Shown piece by piece: positions 8,535 through 16,246 of a stretch of 22,854 bases of DNA. This DNA is from Lichenicola sp964249735 (GTDB lineage: Bacteria; Pseudomonadota; Alphaproteobacteria; Acetobacterales; Acetobacteraceae), in NCBI GenBank assembly GCA_964249735.1, contig CAXUDP010000056.1:1-22854 (forward strand), in the 5' to 3' direction. Both the position numbers and the translations under genes were made by a program. Position 1 is the first letter of the stretch; every line of letters begins with the position of its first letter. Below the pieces are notes generated by a model that was not told the DNA's origin, did not search any database, and saw nothing but the letters and a program-made list of their open reading frames with translations.

Positions 8535-11232
8535 CGGCAGAGCGGTGACCGCGCGTGCGATCGCCGTGCGGGACGATGCCTTGCGTATCGCCGATGGCGC
8601 GAAGCATGCGCGTGATTGGGTAGGACTGGCAGGCGGGGAGGCCGTCTCGGTCGCCAACGAGGCGGCGAGCCTGCGGATGGAAACGTTGCGAGTCGAGGGG
8701 TTGGCGCGGCGGATTGCGCGGGCTGCTACCCGCCACATGTGCGTGGGCGTCTACGGAGCGAGCCAGCAGGGCAAGTCCTACCTGGTGTCGGTGCTGGCCA
8801 GACCACCGGGAAAGAGCGAGCTCCGAGCCCGGTTCGGGTCCGCGAGCCATGATTTCATCCGCGACATCAACCCTCAGGGTGGCAAGGAGTCGACCGGCCT
8901 AGTCACGCGGTTCAGCACCGCCCAGCTCTCAGGCGAGCTCGACCCGGATCATCCCGTGGAGCTCACGCTGCTCAACGAGCTCGATCTGGTGAAAATCCTG
9001 GCTAACAGCTTCCAGAGTGATTTCGACCAGAACAACCTAAAGGTGACGTCGCCCCCAGGCGACGAAGTCCGCCAGGCGCTGCTCGACGCCGAACGCTACG
9101 CCTCTAGGCAGAAAGCAGACCACCTCGACATCCTCGGCCTCAGCGAATTATCCGACTACATGAGGCGGAACTTCAAGGTCCGGTGGGACCAGCTCGAACC
9201 GCTCGGCTATTGGCAACGCTTAATCGACATCATGCCCGAGCTGCCGCTCGACCGTCGCGCGCAGCTGTTCGCCGTGCTGTGGGGCGGGCTTGCCGAGTTC
9301 ACCTCGATCTTCTGCGTCCTGGCCCAGGCGCTTGAGCGCTTGGGGGGCGCCGAGAACGTAGTGACCACGATGAAGGCGCTGATCCCGCGCGAGACAAGTA
9401 TCATCGACGTCGCCGTGCTCAAGCGCCTGATCGCCGGCGACGCCGGCCATGACCAGCTCTCAGTCCGTCCGCGTCGAGGCGAGCGGCTTGATGCCGCGGT
9501 GACCCTGCCACGCGCCGTGATGGCAGCCCTCGTGGCCGAGCTGCGGATCACCATGGAGGAGCGGCCTTGGCCGATGTTCGAGCACACCGACCTGCTCGAT
9601 TTTCCCGGCGCGCGCTCGAGGCTGAAGCTGATCGAGCTTGCCTTACCTCCGGCCGAACGGGTCGAGCAGGTCGCCGAGCTGCTGCTGCGCGGCAAGGTAG
9701 CCTATCTCTTCCAGCGCTATGCCGAGGAGCGCGAGCTGACCGCGATGCTGCTCTGCATGGGCAACAAGCCGAACGAGGTGAAGGATCTCGGGACGCTCGT
9801 CAGGCAATGGGTCGAGATGACGCACGGTGCGACGCCCAAGGCGCGGCGCCAGGTCCCGTGCTCGCTGTTCCTGATCCTGACCATGATGGACCTCGAGTTC
9901 CTGCCGAAGGCCGGCGAGACGGCTGCCTCGCTCGCTTCCAAATGGGATATCCGCCTGCACACCTCGCTGGTCGAGCCGTTCCAGAACGATGGCTGGGTCC
10001 GCGAATTCTCGAACGGCGCCTTCGATGCCACGATGATGCTACGCAATCCGAATTTCCGGCAGGATCATCTGATCGAGTACGAGTTGCGCCCTGATGGGCA
10101 GCCGCGCGAGCCGCTCGTCGAAGCCGGGATCAGGTCGCTGAACCGCCTCTACGTTGATCAGCTGCAGCAAGCGTTCGTCGGATCCGCTGAGGTAGCTCGC
10201 CACGTCGCTGACCCGCGACGCGCCTGGGAGGCGATGTTCGCCTTCAATGACGGCGGCGTCGGCTACATTGTAGAACGCCTCAACCTTGTCTCCGATCCGG
10301 GCCTGAAGATCATGCAGGCCGAGGCCCGCCTGTGGGAGGCCGTGCAGCCGCTGTATGAGGGGTTGAAGCGCTTCCATTACGGGGCTGACGAGGCGGCCCG
10401 GCGCGAGAAGGAGGCCGCGTTGCGAGCGGCGCGCGTGGGACTGCAGAAAGCCTTCCAATCACGCGGGTTTCGTCCGTTCCCGCGCTTCCTGGCAGCTCTG
10501 ATGCTTGAGGAGGCGGAGCTTCGTGACGTCGCGCTAAGCGTCGCGTCGATGGATGTCGAGAAGAGCCTCGCCGCAGAAGATGTCGGCCGTGCCGCGAGGG
10601 GCGAGGATCTCGATGACATCTTCGGCGTCGCCTCCAAGGCGCCGGCCGCAGCTCCGGCGGTGCGTCGCGACCGTTCGGCGCTGTTCGCGCGCGAGGCGCT
10701 GCGTTTCTGGATCGGCCGGCTGCGCCGCCTGCCGCAGGATGCGACGATGCTGGCGCATTTCGAGCTGTCGACGCGCGTGGTCACCGACATCGCCGACCAG
10801 CTCATCATCGCGGCCAACCGGCTGGACCTTCCGGACCGGATCGCGGCTGCGGTCCGGGAAGCGACTGACCTGGCATCGCTTCGCTGGGAGAACGTAGTCG
10901 ACCGGATCGTCACTATTGCTGCCTGCGAGATAAACGCCTTCGTGGCCGAGCTCGGCTGGGCCGGTCGTCCGCCCGTCGAGCGGCCAGGCTTCCCGGAGGG
11001 CAAGATCCCGCCTGATCGGCGCGTGTTCGAGCCGCCGCAGATCCTGGGCGCGGGCGAGATGCCGGTCCTCGGCGTCGAGCCCGAGAAGCTGCCGTTCCGG
11101 TGCTTCGTCGATTGGGGCGTGGCGTTCGTCCGGCTCGGCCTCGACAATCTCGATCACGGGGGCGGGCGCGAACTGAGCCCCGGGCGCAACGCGGCGCTCG
11201 GCGACATCCTGCGCCAGCTCGCGCCGGCGTAG
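8527..11232 (+). CDS. srfC: SrfC-family dynamin-like P-loop GTPase
   Basis: This 901-residue protein matches the SrfC/putative bacterial virulence factor family. A Walker A/G1 loop GASQQGKS sits at residues 77-84 after MCVGVY, a candidate G2 threonine is T123 (GKESTGLVTRFS), and a G3 motif DFPG lies at 358-361 (TDLLDFPGAR). NK at 413-414 is a possible G4. The large size, long alpha-helical C-terminal half and G3 sequence fit a dynamin-like GTPase, which would act in the cytoplasm or on the inner membrane surface. ATG 8527 overlaps the srfB stop (ATGTTTGA), indicating translational coupling; the frame also extends upstream to 8446 inside srfB, but that part is non-coding in this frame. It is longer than the roughly 700 residues I recall for Salmonella SrfC. 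Confidence 0.85.
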   Translation: MFDGRAVTARAIAVRDDALRIADGAKHARDWVGLAGGEAVSVANEAASLRMETLRVEGLARRIARAATRHMCVGVYGASQQGKSYLVSVLARPPGKSELRARFGSASHDFIRDINPQGGKESTGLVTRFSTAQLSGELDPDHPVELTLLNELDLVKILANSFQSDFDQNNLKVTSPPGDEVRQALLDAERYASRQKADHLDILGLSELSDYMRRNFKVRWDQLEPLGYWQRLIDIMPELPLDRRAQLFAVLWGGLAEFTSIFCVLAQALERLGGAENVVTTMKALIPRETSIIDVAVLKRLIAGDAGHDQLSVRPRRGERLDAAVTLPRAVMAALVAELRITMEERPWPMFEHTDLLDFPGARSRLKLIELALPPAERVEQVAELLLRGKVAYLFQRYAEERELTAMLLCMGNKPNEVKDLGTLVRQWVEMTHGATPKARRQVPCSLFLILTMMDLEFLPKAGETAASLASKWDIRLHTSLVEPFQNDGWVREFSNGAFDATMMLRNPNFRQDHLIEYELRPDGQPREPLVEAGIRSLNRLYVDQLQQAFVGSAEVARHVADPRRAWEAMFAFNDGGVGYIVERLNLVSDPGLKIMQAEARLWEAVQPLYEGLKRFHYGADEAARREKEAALRAARVGLQKAFQSRGFRPFPRFLAALMLEEAELRDVALSVASMDVEKSLAAEDVGRAARGEDLDDIFGVASKAPAAAPAVRRDRSALFAREALRFWIGRLRRLPQDATMLAHFELSTRVVTDIADQLIIAANRLDLPDRIAAAVREATDLASLRWENVVDRIVTIAACEINAFVAELGWAGRPPVERPGFPEGKIPPDRRVFEPPQILGAGEMPVLGVEPEKLPFRCFVDWGVAFVRLGLDNLDHGGGRELSPGRNAALGDILRQLAPA

Positions 11233-11234
11233 TC

Positions 11235-12242
11235 GTGGCCGCCGAGCTCAGCCAGCCGCCCGCCCTGGCCGCGGGCGTGGCGTTGATCACAGTGACCAGT
11301 GCCGGCGGGCTCGACTCGGCGAGCGCGCGCTTCTCGCTGCAGAAGATCAGCGGCCTGTTCCTGCAGGCCGGCGGCGGGGCGGAGGATGCCTGGGGACGCA
11401 ATCCGGCTTGGCTTGTGCCGCAGGGTGCTTCCAGGACCATAAACGGGGCGCTCGAGCTCACGCTCGGCCCACGGCAGACCCTGCACGTGCAGCCGAACCA
11501 GACCTACTCGCTGGTTGTGACGGACGCGTCAAACCTCGAGATCCCCGATCGCGTCGTCTGGCACGCGCTGCGGCAGCCTTCCGAGCCGCAGCCTGAGACC
11601 GAGGGGGTCAGTGGGCCGGAGGAGAAGCTCAGGATCGCCGAACCCTGGACCGAGGAGACCGGCGGCAAGACCGGCGGTGAGCACACCGGCGGCCGCATCA
11701 AGCGGCGCGGCTGGATGGCGGTGGTAGTGGCCGTGGGGTTGGTCGTGCTCGGCGCGGGCGGCTGGTACCTGTCGCACCGGAACCGGGCGCCGGCCACAGC
11801 CGTAGCGCCGGCCGCACCGCTCGGGCCCCAGACCGCGCGCGCATACATCCGCGGGCAGCCTACCGCCGACGCCACGCTGGCAGAGGCGCGAACCTATCTC
11901 CAGAACGGCTCGGACGAGGCCCGCCAAGGCGCGTTGCTGCTGCTGACGCGGGCGGCGACGGAAGGCAGTGGTGCTGCCGACACAGCGATCGGTCGCATGT
12001 ACGACCCGAACGGCTTCTCCGCCGCGGCGAGTGCCATGTCCGCGCCCGATCGCGACAAGGCCCTGCTTTGGTACCAGCGCGGCGCCGCCCGGAACGATCC
12101 AGGGGCCCTTTATCGTGCCGGAATGCTGCTGAGCGCCGATTCGGCGAGCACCGCCGAAGGAGCGCGCGACCTGCAGCGCGCCGCAGAACTCGGGAATGCC
12201 GATGCGAAGAAGGAGGTCGACGCCCGTGCGCAGACCAAGTAG
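11235..12242 (+). CDS. Single-pass membrane protein with Sel1-like repeats
   Basis: This is a 335-residue protein starting at GTG 11235, two bases after the srfC stop. Residues 1-150 form a probably cytoplasmic domain rich in beta-strand-like stretches (FSLQKISGLFLQAGG, TLGPRQTLHVQPNQTYSLVV) that I do not recognise. One transmembrane segment spans about 160-180 (WMAVVVAVGLVVLGAGGWYL), preceded by KRR, which predicts an N-in topology. The outside part, about 215-330, carries Sel1/TPR-like repeats (ALLLLTRAATEGSGAADTAI, ALLWYQRGAARNDPGALYRA, GARDLQRAAELGNADAKKEV). Sel1 repeats usually mediate protein contacts, so a role linking SrfB/SrfC inside to periplasmic partners is a fair inference. An alternative start is GTG 11277. 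The 3' end overlaps the next gene by 17 bases and carries its ribosome binding site. Confidence 0.8.
   Translation: MAAELSQPPALAAGVALITVTSAGGLDSASARFSLQKISGLFLQAGGGAEDAWGRNPAWLVPQGASRTINGALELTLGPRQTLHVQPNQTYSLVVTDASNLEIPDRVVWHALRQPSEPQPETEGVSGPEEKLRIAEPWTEETGGKTGGEHTGGRIKRRGWMAVVVAVGLVVLGAGGWYLSHRNRAPATAVAPAAPLGPQTARAYIRGQPTADATLAEARTYLQNGSDEARQGALLLLTRAATEGSGAADTAIGRMYDPNGFSAAASAMSAPDRDKALLWYQRGAARNDPGALYRAGMLLSADSASTAEGARDLQRAAELGNADAKKEVDARAQTK
12211..12217 (+). promoter_or_regulatory. Strong Shine-Dalgarno fixing the start of the vWA gene
   Basis: AGGAGGT at 12211-12217 lies eight bases before GTG 12226, inside the end of the Sel1-repeat gene. It selects the GTG over the in-frame ATGs at 12196 and 12202, which would place several extra arginines before the signal peptide. 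It is the best ribosome binding site I noticed in the operon, suggesting this gene is translated strongly and not only by coupling. Confidence 0.8.
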
Positions 12243-14262
12243 CCGCCTGGCGGCCGACATTAAGGGCCTGCTGCTCGCCCTGCTGCTGGCCTGCGCGCCG
12301 AGCCTCGAGGCACGGGCCGCATGCGAGCCGGCGCCGCTGAAGCAGCCCGGCAAGACACAGCTGCTCGACCGCGTGCTGGTCCGTCCGGGTGCCACGCTGA
12401 CATCAGCCGCGGGTGCGCCGGGCGGCCAGGTGCTGGCGGCGTTCAGCGTCCTCTACGTCTATGGGCGTTCGCCAGATGGCGGCGCTGTGCAGGTCGGCGC
12501 GAGCAGCGCCTGCAAGCCGCAAGGCTGGGTCAAGGCCGACGGACTCGTACCCTGGCGGCATGTCATGGTGGCGGCCTTCACCTCCCGGAGCGGGCGACAG
12601 CCAGTACTGTTCTTCAAGGGCGCGGACCAGCTCAAGCCGATCCTCGCAGCTCCTGACACCCAGGCCGAAGCCGCCCGACTGCAGGTGGCGGCAGGCAGCA
12701 ATCCGGCTGCTGCGGGTATTGTCGCGCGCGAGCCCGAGACGCCGGTGGACCTCGCCAAGCAATTCTACCTGCTGCCCGTGCTTGAGGCCTCTTCCCACCG
12801 ATTCGGCTCGCAGGCCCCTGTGCGCGTGCTTCACGTGGCGTCGCTAACAAAGCAGCCGGCGGCGGATACGGGCGGGCGGGCCGCTGGCCCGGAGGTGGCC
12901 CCACATGCTGGCGGGGCGCCGGCCGCCATGATCCCCGCATCTGGCGAACGGCACAATTTCCGTACCGCGGTCGTGTTCGTGATGGACGCGACGATGTCGA
13001 TGGACCCGTACCTGGCGCGTGTGCGCCAGTCGCTCGATCATATCTACCAGCGGATCGAGGCCCAACACCTGCAAGATCAGGTCCGCTTCGGGCTAGTCGC
13101 GTTCCGGGATGATCCGAAGGCGGTGCGGGGGATCGGATACGGGACGCGCGTGTTCGTCGACCCGAACCTTATCGCCACTCGGGCGCAGTTCGACCAGGCG
13201 GTGGCCGGACTGGACGCGGCGCGGGTGTCGAGCCGCGCCGTCGCCGAGGACGTCTACGCGGGCGTCGCCGCCGGTATCGACGACATCGACTGGAGCGGCT
13301 TCGACGGCCGCTTCCTTGTGCTGGTCACCGACGCCTCGGCTCGCGAGCCGAACAGCGGCATTGTCGCCACCCATCTCGACAACAACGCGTTGGCGCTGAT
13401 GGCTCGCGAGAAGGCGATCGCCGTGCTCGCGCTGCACCTGCTTACCCCTGAAGGCGGTGCCGGCGACCACAGCACCGCCCAGCGTCAATACACCACCCTG
13501 ACCCAGTTCCCGGGTCGGGAATCGCTCTACTACCCCGTGCCGGCCGGCGACGTGAACGAGTACGGCAAGCGGCTCGATACCATCGCCGACTCGCTCGTCC
13601 AGCTCATCACCACGGCCGAAGACAAGGGCACCGCTCGAGTTGACGCGCCGCCGGCGCCGTCGCCACCCCACGCGACGAAGGTGCCGGATGCCTCCGCGCC
13701 GGCGGCGGACATCCAGGCCGTTGGCTACGCGATGCGCCTTGCGTATCTCGGCAAAATAAACGGCGCGCAAGCGCCTACGATGTTCGACGCCTGGGCGCTG
13801 GACCGCGACATGGTCAATCAGACTGTCCGGACGCTCGACATCCGGGTTCTCCTATCGCGCTCCCAGCTCTCCGACTTGGCCGCCACCACCCAAGCGCTCT
13901 ACGACACGTATCAGAGAGGTCGTGATGACCCTGATACGTTCTACAAGCAGCTTCGCAGCGCGGCACTCACGCTCAGCCGGGATCCTACGAAGATCGGGGC
14001 GGCCAGCAACCGCGAGCTGAGCCAGGACATCCTGGGCGAGTATCTCGACGGACTACCCTACGCGAGCCGGGTGATGGCGCTCAGCCAGGACGACTGGCTC
14101 AGCCTCAGTCCCAGCGAGCAGCAGGAGCTGATCGACGACATGGCGGTCAAGCTGCAGCTCTATCGCCGCATGGAGGACGACACCTCGCACTGGGTAGACC
14201 TCGCACCCGGCAGCGACGCGGACGACTCGGTCTATCCGGTACCGGTCGACGCGCTGCCATGA
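12226..14262 (+). CDS. Secreted vWA-domain protein resembling the periplasmic part of PpkA
   Basis: This 678-residue protein has a Sec signal peptide (DIKGLLLALLLACAPSLEARA, cleavage near residue 31), so it is predicted to be periplasmic. Residues about 45-110 look like a small SH3-like beta domain (VLAAFSVLYVYGRSPDG then GWVKADGL). The vWA domain starts near 245 with the metal-site motif DATMS at 254-258, in place of the usual DxSxS, and continues with LVTDASARE. The C-terminal 200 residues are mostly helical and unassigned. The layout resembles the periplasmic half of the T6SS kinase PpkA, but there is no kinase domain and no membrane segment after the signal peptide. It shares ATGA with the downstream ABC ATPase, as expected for a partner of that transporter. 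The PpkA comparison is from recalled family architecture; the vWA call is firm. Confidence 0.85.
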   Translation: MRRPSSRLAADIKGLLLALLLACAPSLEARAACEPAPLKQPGKTQLLDRVLVRPGATLTSAAGAPGGQVLAAFSVLYVYGRSPDGGAVQVGASSACKPQGWVKADGLVPWRHVMVAAFTSRSGRQPVLFFKGADQLKPILAAPDTQAEAARLQVAAGSNPAAAGIVAREPETPVDLAKQFYLLPVLEASSHRFGSQAPVRVLHVASLTKQPAADTGGRAAGPEVAPHAGGAPAAMIPASGERHNFRTAVVFVMDATMSMDPYLARVRQSLDHIYQRIEAQHLQDQVRFGLVAFRDDPKAVRGIGYGTRVFVDPNLIATRAQFDQAVAGLDAARVSSRAVAEDVYAGVAAGIDDIDWSGFDGRFLVLVTDASAREPNSGIVATHLDNNALALMAREKAIAVLALHLLTPEGGAGDHSTAQRQYTTLTQFPGRESLYYPVPAGDVNEYGKRLDTIADSLVQLITTAEDKGTARVDAPPAPSPPHATKVPDASAPAADIQAVGYAMRLAYLGKINGAQAPTMFDAWALDRDMVNQTVRTLDIRVLLSRSQLSDLAATTQALYDTYQRGRDDPDTFYKQLRSAALTLSRDPTKIGAASNRELSQDILGEYLDGLPYASRVMALSQDDWLSLSPSEQQELIDDMAVKLQLYRRMEDDTSHWVDLAPGSDADDSVYPVPVDALP

Positions 14263-15035
14263 CGGACGGGGTTACCACGGTAGCGCCCCCGCCTGTTACG
14301 GCGGACCAGTATGTCGGCACGCCGCCTGTCGTGACCATGCGCGACGTCGAGCGGCGCTACCGCTCGGAGGACGGCGAGTTCATACTGCTTATAGCGGCCC
14401 TCGACGTGGCCCCCGGCGAGTGCGTGTCCGTGCTCGGACCAAGCGGCTCGGGCAAGAGCACGCTGCTTGACCTGCTCGCCCTGCTCGCCGCACCCGAGAG
14501 GGCGGGTACGTTCACCTTCACGGTCAGCGGACGGAGCCACGACGTAGCCTCTCTCTGGCAGCACGGTAGGCGCGGCGCGCTTACCGGGTTGCGCGCGCGC
14601 CATGTTGGCTACGTGCTGCAGACCGGCGGCCTGCTGCCTTACCTGACGGTCCGGGGCAACATCCTGCTGACGCGGCGCCTACTCCGGCTCCCGGGCGACG
14701 GACCGCTGCTTGCGCTCGCCGAGCGGCTCGAGCTTCGGCACCTGCTCGGGCGAACTCCCGGCCAGCTCTCGGTGGGCCAGCGGCAGCGGGTCGCGGTAGC
14801 CAGGGCGCTCGCGCACAACCCCGGCTTGCTGTTGGCCGACGAACCCACAGCCGCCCTCGACACCACGCTCGCGGGCACGGTAGTGGACGCGCTGCTTGAC
14901 GCGTCGGCGCTGGTCGGCGCGGCGCTGGTGCTTGTGACTCACGACGAGAGCCTAGCGGCGCGACTGCCGGGACGCACCCTGCGCTGCCGGCCCTCGCGCG
15001 ACGGCCGCGTTGCCAGTGCGACAGTCGGCGCATGA
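14259..15035 (+). CDS. ABC transporter ATP-binding protein (TagT/LolD/MacB-like)
   Basis: This is a 258-residue ABC ATPase with all core motifs: Walker A GPSGSGKST at 60-68, Q-loop Q121 (VLQTGGLLPYLTV), signature LSVGQ at 170-174, Walker B LLLADE at 190-195 and the switch histidine H228 in VTHDE. It should hydrolyse ATP on the cytoplasmic face, dimerising and driving the FtsX-type permease encoded next. LSVGQRQRVAVARAL and LLLADEPTAALD are typical of the LolD/MacB/FtsE group, which often performs mechanical work on envelope proteins instead of import. It overlaps the vWA gene before it and the permease gene after it by four bases each (ATGA), pointing to a stoichiometric complex. In position and partners it corresponds to TagT of Pseudomonas T6SS loci. 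Confidence 0.93.
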   Translation: MTDGVTTVAPPPVTADQYVGTPPVVTMRDVERRYRSEDGEFILLIAALDVAPGECVSVLGPSGSGKSTLLDLLALLAAPERAGTFTFTVSGRSHDVASLWQHGRRGALTGLRARHVGYVLQTGGLLPYLTVRGNILLTRRLLRLPGDGPLLALAERLELRHLLGRTPGQLSVGQRQRVAVARALAHNPGLLLADEPTAALDTTLAGTVVDALLDASALVGAALVLVTHDESLAARLPGRTLRCRPSRDGRVASATVGA

Positions 15036-16246
15036 TGCCGACGATCACCTTGGCACTCGCCGATCTGCGTCGGGACTGGGTCCTGTCATTGTGCCAAATC
15101 CTCGTGCTCGCTGCCGTGCTGACGCCGCTGCTCGTGCTGGTAGGCCTCGACCGGGGAGTGGTCGGCCGCATGCTGGCCGATCTCCGCGACGACCCGGCGA
15201 TGCGTGAGATCGGGCCACGCGTAACCGGCGTCAATCGGTTTTCGGAAGCCTGGCTGTCCGGCGCGCGCGTGCGGCCGGACGTGGCGTTTGTGGTGGGCGA
15301 TGCGCGCGCTCTCGCGGCCGAGGTGGAGGCAACCGCCGCGGGCGACGACGCACCCGTGATCGTGACCCTGGTGCCGACCGCCGCGGACGACCCGGTGCGC
15401 GCGCAGTCACCTGCGTGGGCAGCGGGGCACGAGAGCGTGGTGCTGTCGGCCGCGGCCGCCCGCGAGCTGGACGCCAGGCCGGGCACGCTGGTGACGCTGC
15501 TGATCCCGCGCAGGCGCAACGATCGCGACGAGAGCCAGCTCCTCCACGTCCGCGTAGCCGCCGTGCTGCCCGAGCGGCTGATGGAGGAAGGCCGGCGCGC
15601 GATCCTCGCCGATGCAGCCCTCGTGTTCGCGGTGCAGCAATACCGCGACGGTTACGCGCAGCCAGCGTTCGGCTGGCCCGGCGAGATCAGGCCGGCAGCT
15701 GCCCCGCATTACGAGCGATTCCGGCTCTACGCCCGTACCATCGGCGACGTCTCGCGGCTGCATGACTGGCTGCTCGGACAGGGCATTGAGGCGGTGACCC
15801 GCCTCAGCGACATCGCACCAGTGATGGCGCTCGACCACAGCCTGACCCGTGTGCTGGTGATCATCGTGGCGTTCGCGTCCGCTGGCCTCGCGGGTGCCAT
15901 CGCAGCGACCCAGTGGAGCTGGGTGCGCCGTCGGAAACGTGAACTTGCCCTGCTGGCGCTGGTCGGCTACGGGCGCGGCGCTCTGCTGTGGATCGTTCTC
16001 CTGCAGGCCCTCGTGCTGAGCACGCTGGGCACGATCGCGGGCTTGGTCCTGTTCAAGCTGGCGGCGGTGAGCATTGACCTCGCCTTTGCGGCCGTGCCGG
16101 GTCGTGAGGGTCCGGCGTGCATCCTGCGGGTGTCGGACATGCTCAGTGCTGCGGCGGCGACGCTGCTCGTCGCGATGGCGGCGGCTTCGGTCGCATCCTG
16201 GCAGGTCGCTGCGATCGAGCCGGCACAGGCGGTGCGGGATGTCTAA
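15032..16246 (+). CDS. FtsX/MacB-type ABC permease (TagS-like)
   Basis: This 404-residue inner-membrane protein has one transmembrane helix near the N-terminus (LSLCQILVLAAVLTPLLVLV), a large periplasmic domain of about 230 residues, and three C-terminal helices (VLVIIVAFASAGLAGAIAA; LWIVLLQALVLSTLGTIAGL; LSAAAATLLVAMAAASVASW). This four-helix layout is typical of type VII (MacB/FtsX/LolCE) permeases, which couple cytoplasmic ATP hydrolysis to shape changes in the periplasm. The coupling region WSWVRRRKRELALLALVGYG lies between helices two and three, as in FtsX family members. The start overlaps the ATPase gene (ATGA); a second ATG at 15035 is possible. The stop overlaps the start of the SUMF1-type gene by eight bases. 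It corresponds in place and type to TagS. Confidence 0.88.
   Translation: MMPTITLALADLRRDWVLSLCQILVLAAVLTPLLVLVGLDRGVVGRMLADLRDDPAMREIGPRVTGVNRFSEAWLSGARVRPDVAFVVGDARALAAEVEATAAGDDAPVIVTLVPTAADDPVRAQSPAWAAGHESVVLSAAAARELDARPGTLVTLLIPRRRNDRDESQLLHVRVAAVLPERLMEEGRRAILADAALVFAVQQYRDGYAQPAFGWPGEIRPAAAPHYERFRLYARTIGDVSRLHDWLLGQGIEAVTRLSDIAPVMALDHSLTRVLVIIVAFASAGLAGAIAATQWSWVRRRKRELALLALVGYGRGALLWIVLLQALVLSTLGTIAGLVLFKLAAVSIDLAFAAVPGREGPACILRVSDMLSAAAATLLVAMAAASVASWQVAAIEPAQAVRDV

Noticed and set aside
10377..11147. Long minus-strand open frame inside srfC
   Set aside because: The translation is Ser/Arg/Ala-rich low complexity opposite a clear gene; no ribosome binding site or domain.
14581..15519. 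Minus-strand open frame of about 310 residues across the ABC genes
   Set aside because: It lies opposite two ABC components with complete motifs and has the Arg/Ser-rich composition typical of antisense frames in GC-rich DNA.
14259..16246. A LolCDE or MacAB export system
   Set aside because: There is a single permease, no MacA-type adaptor and no outer-membrane channel; the vWA and SUMF1 neighbours fit the TagST context better. The fold group itself is the same.
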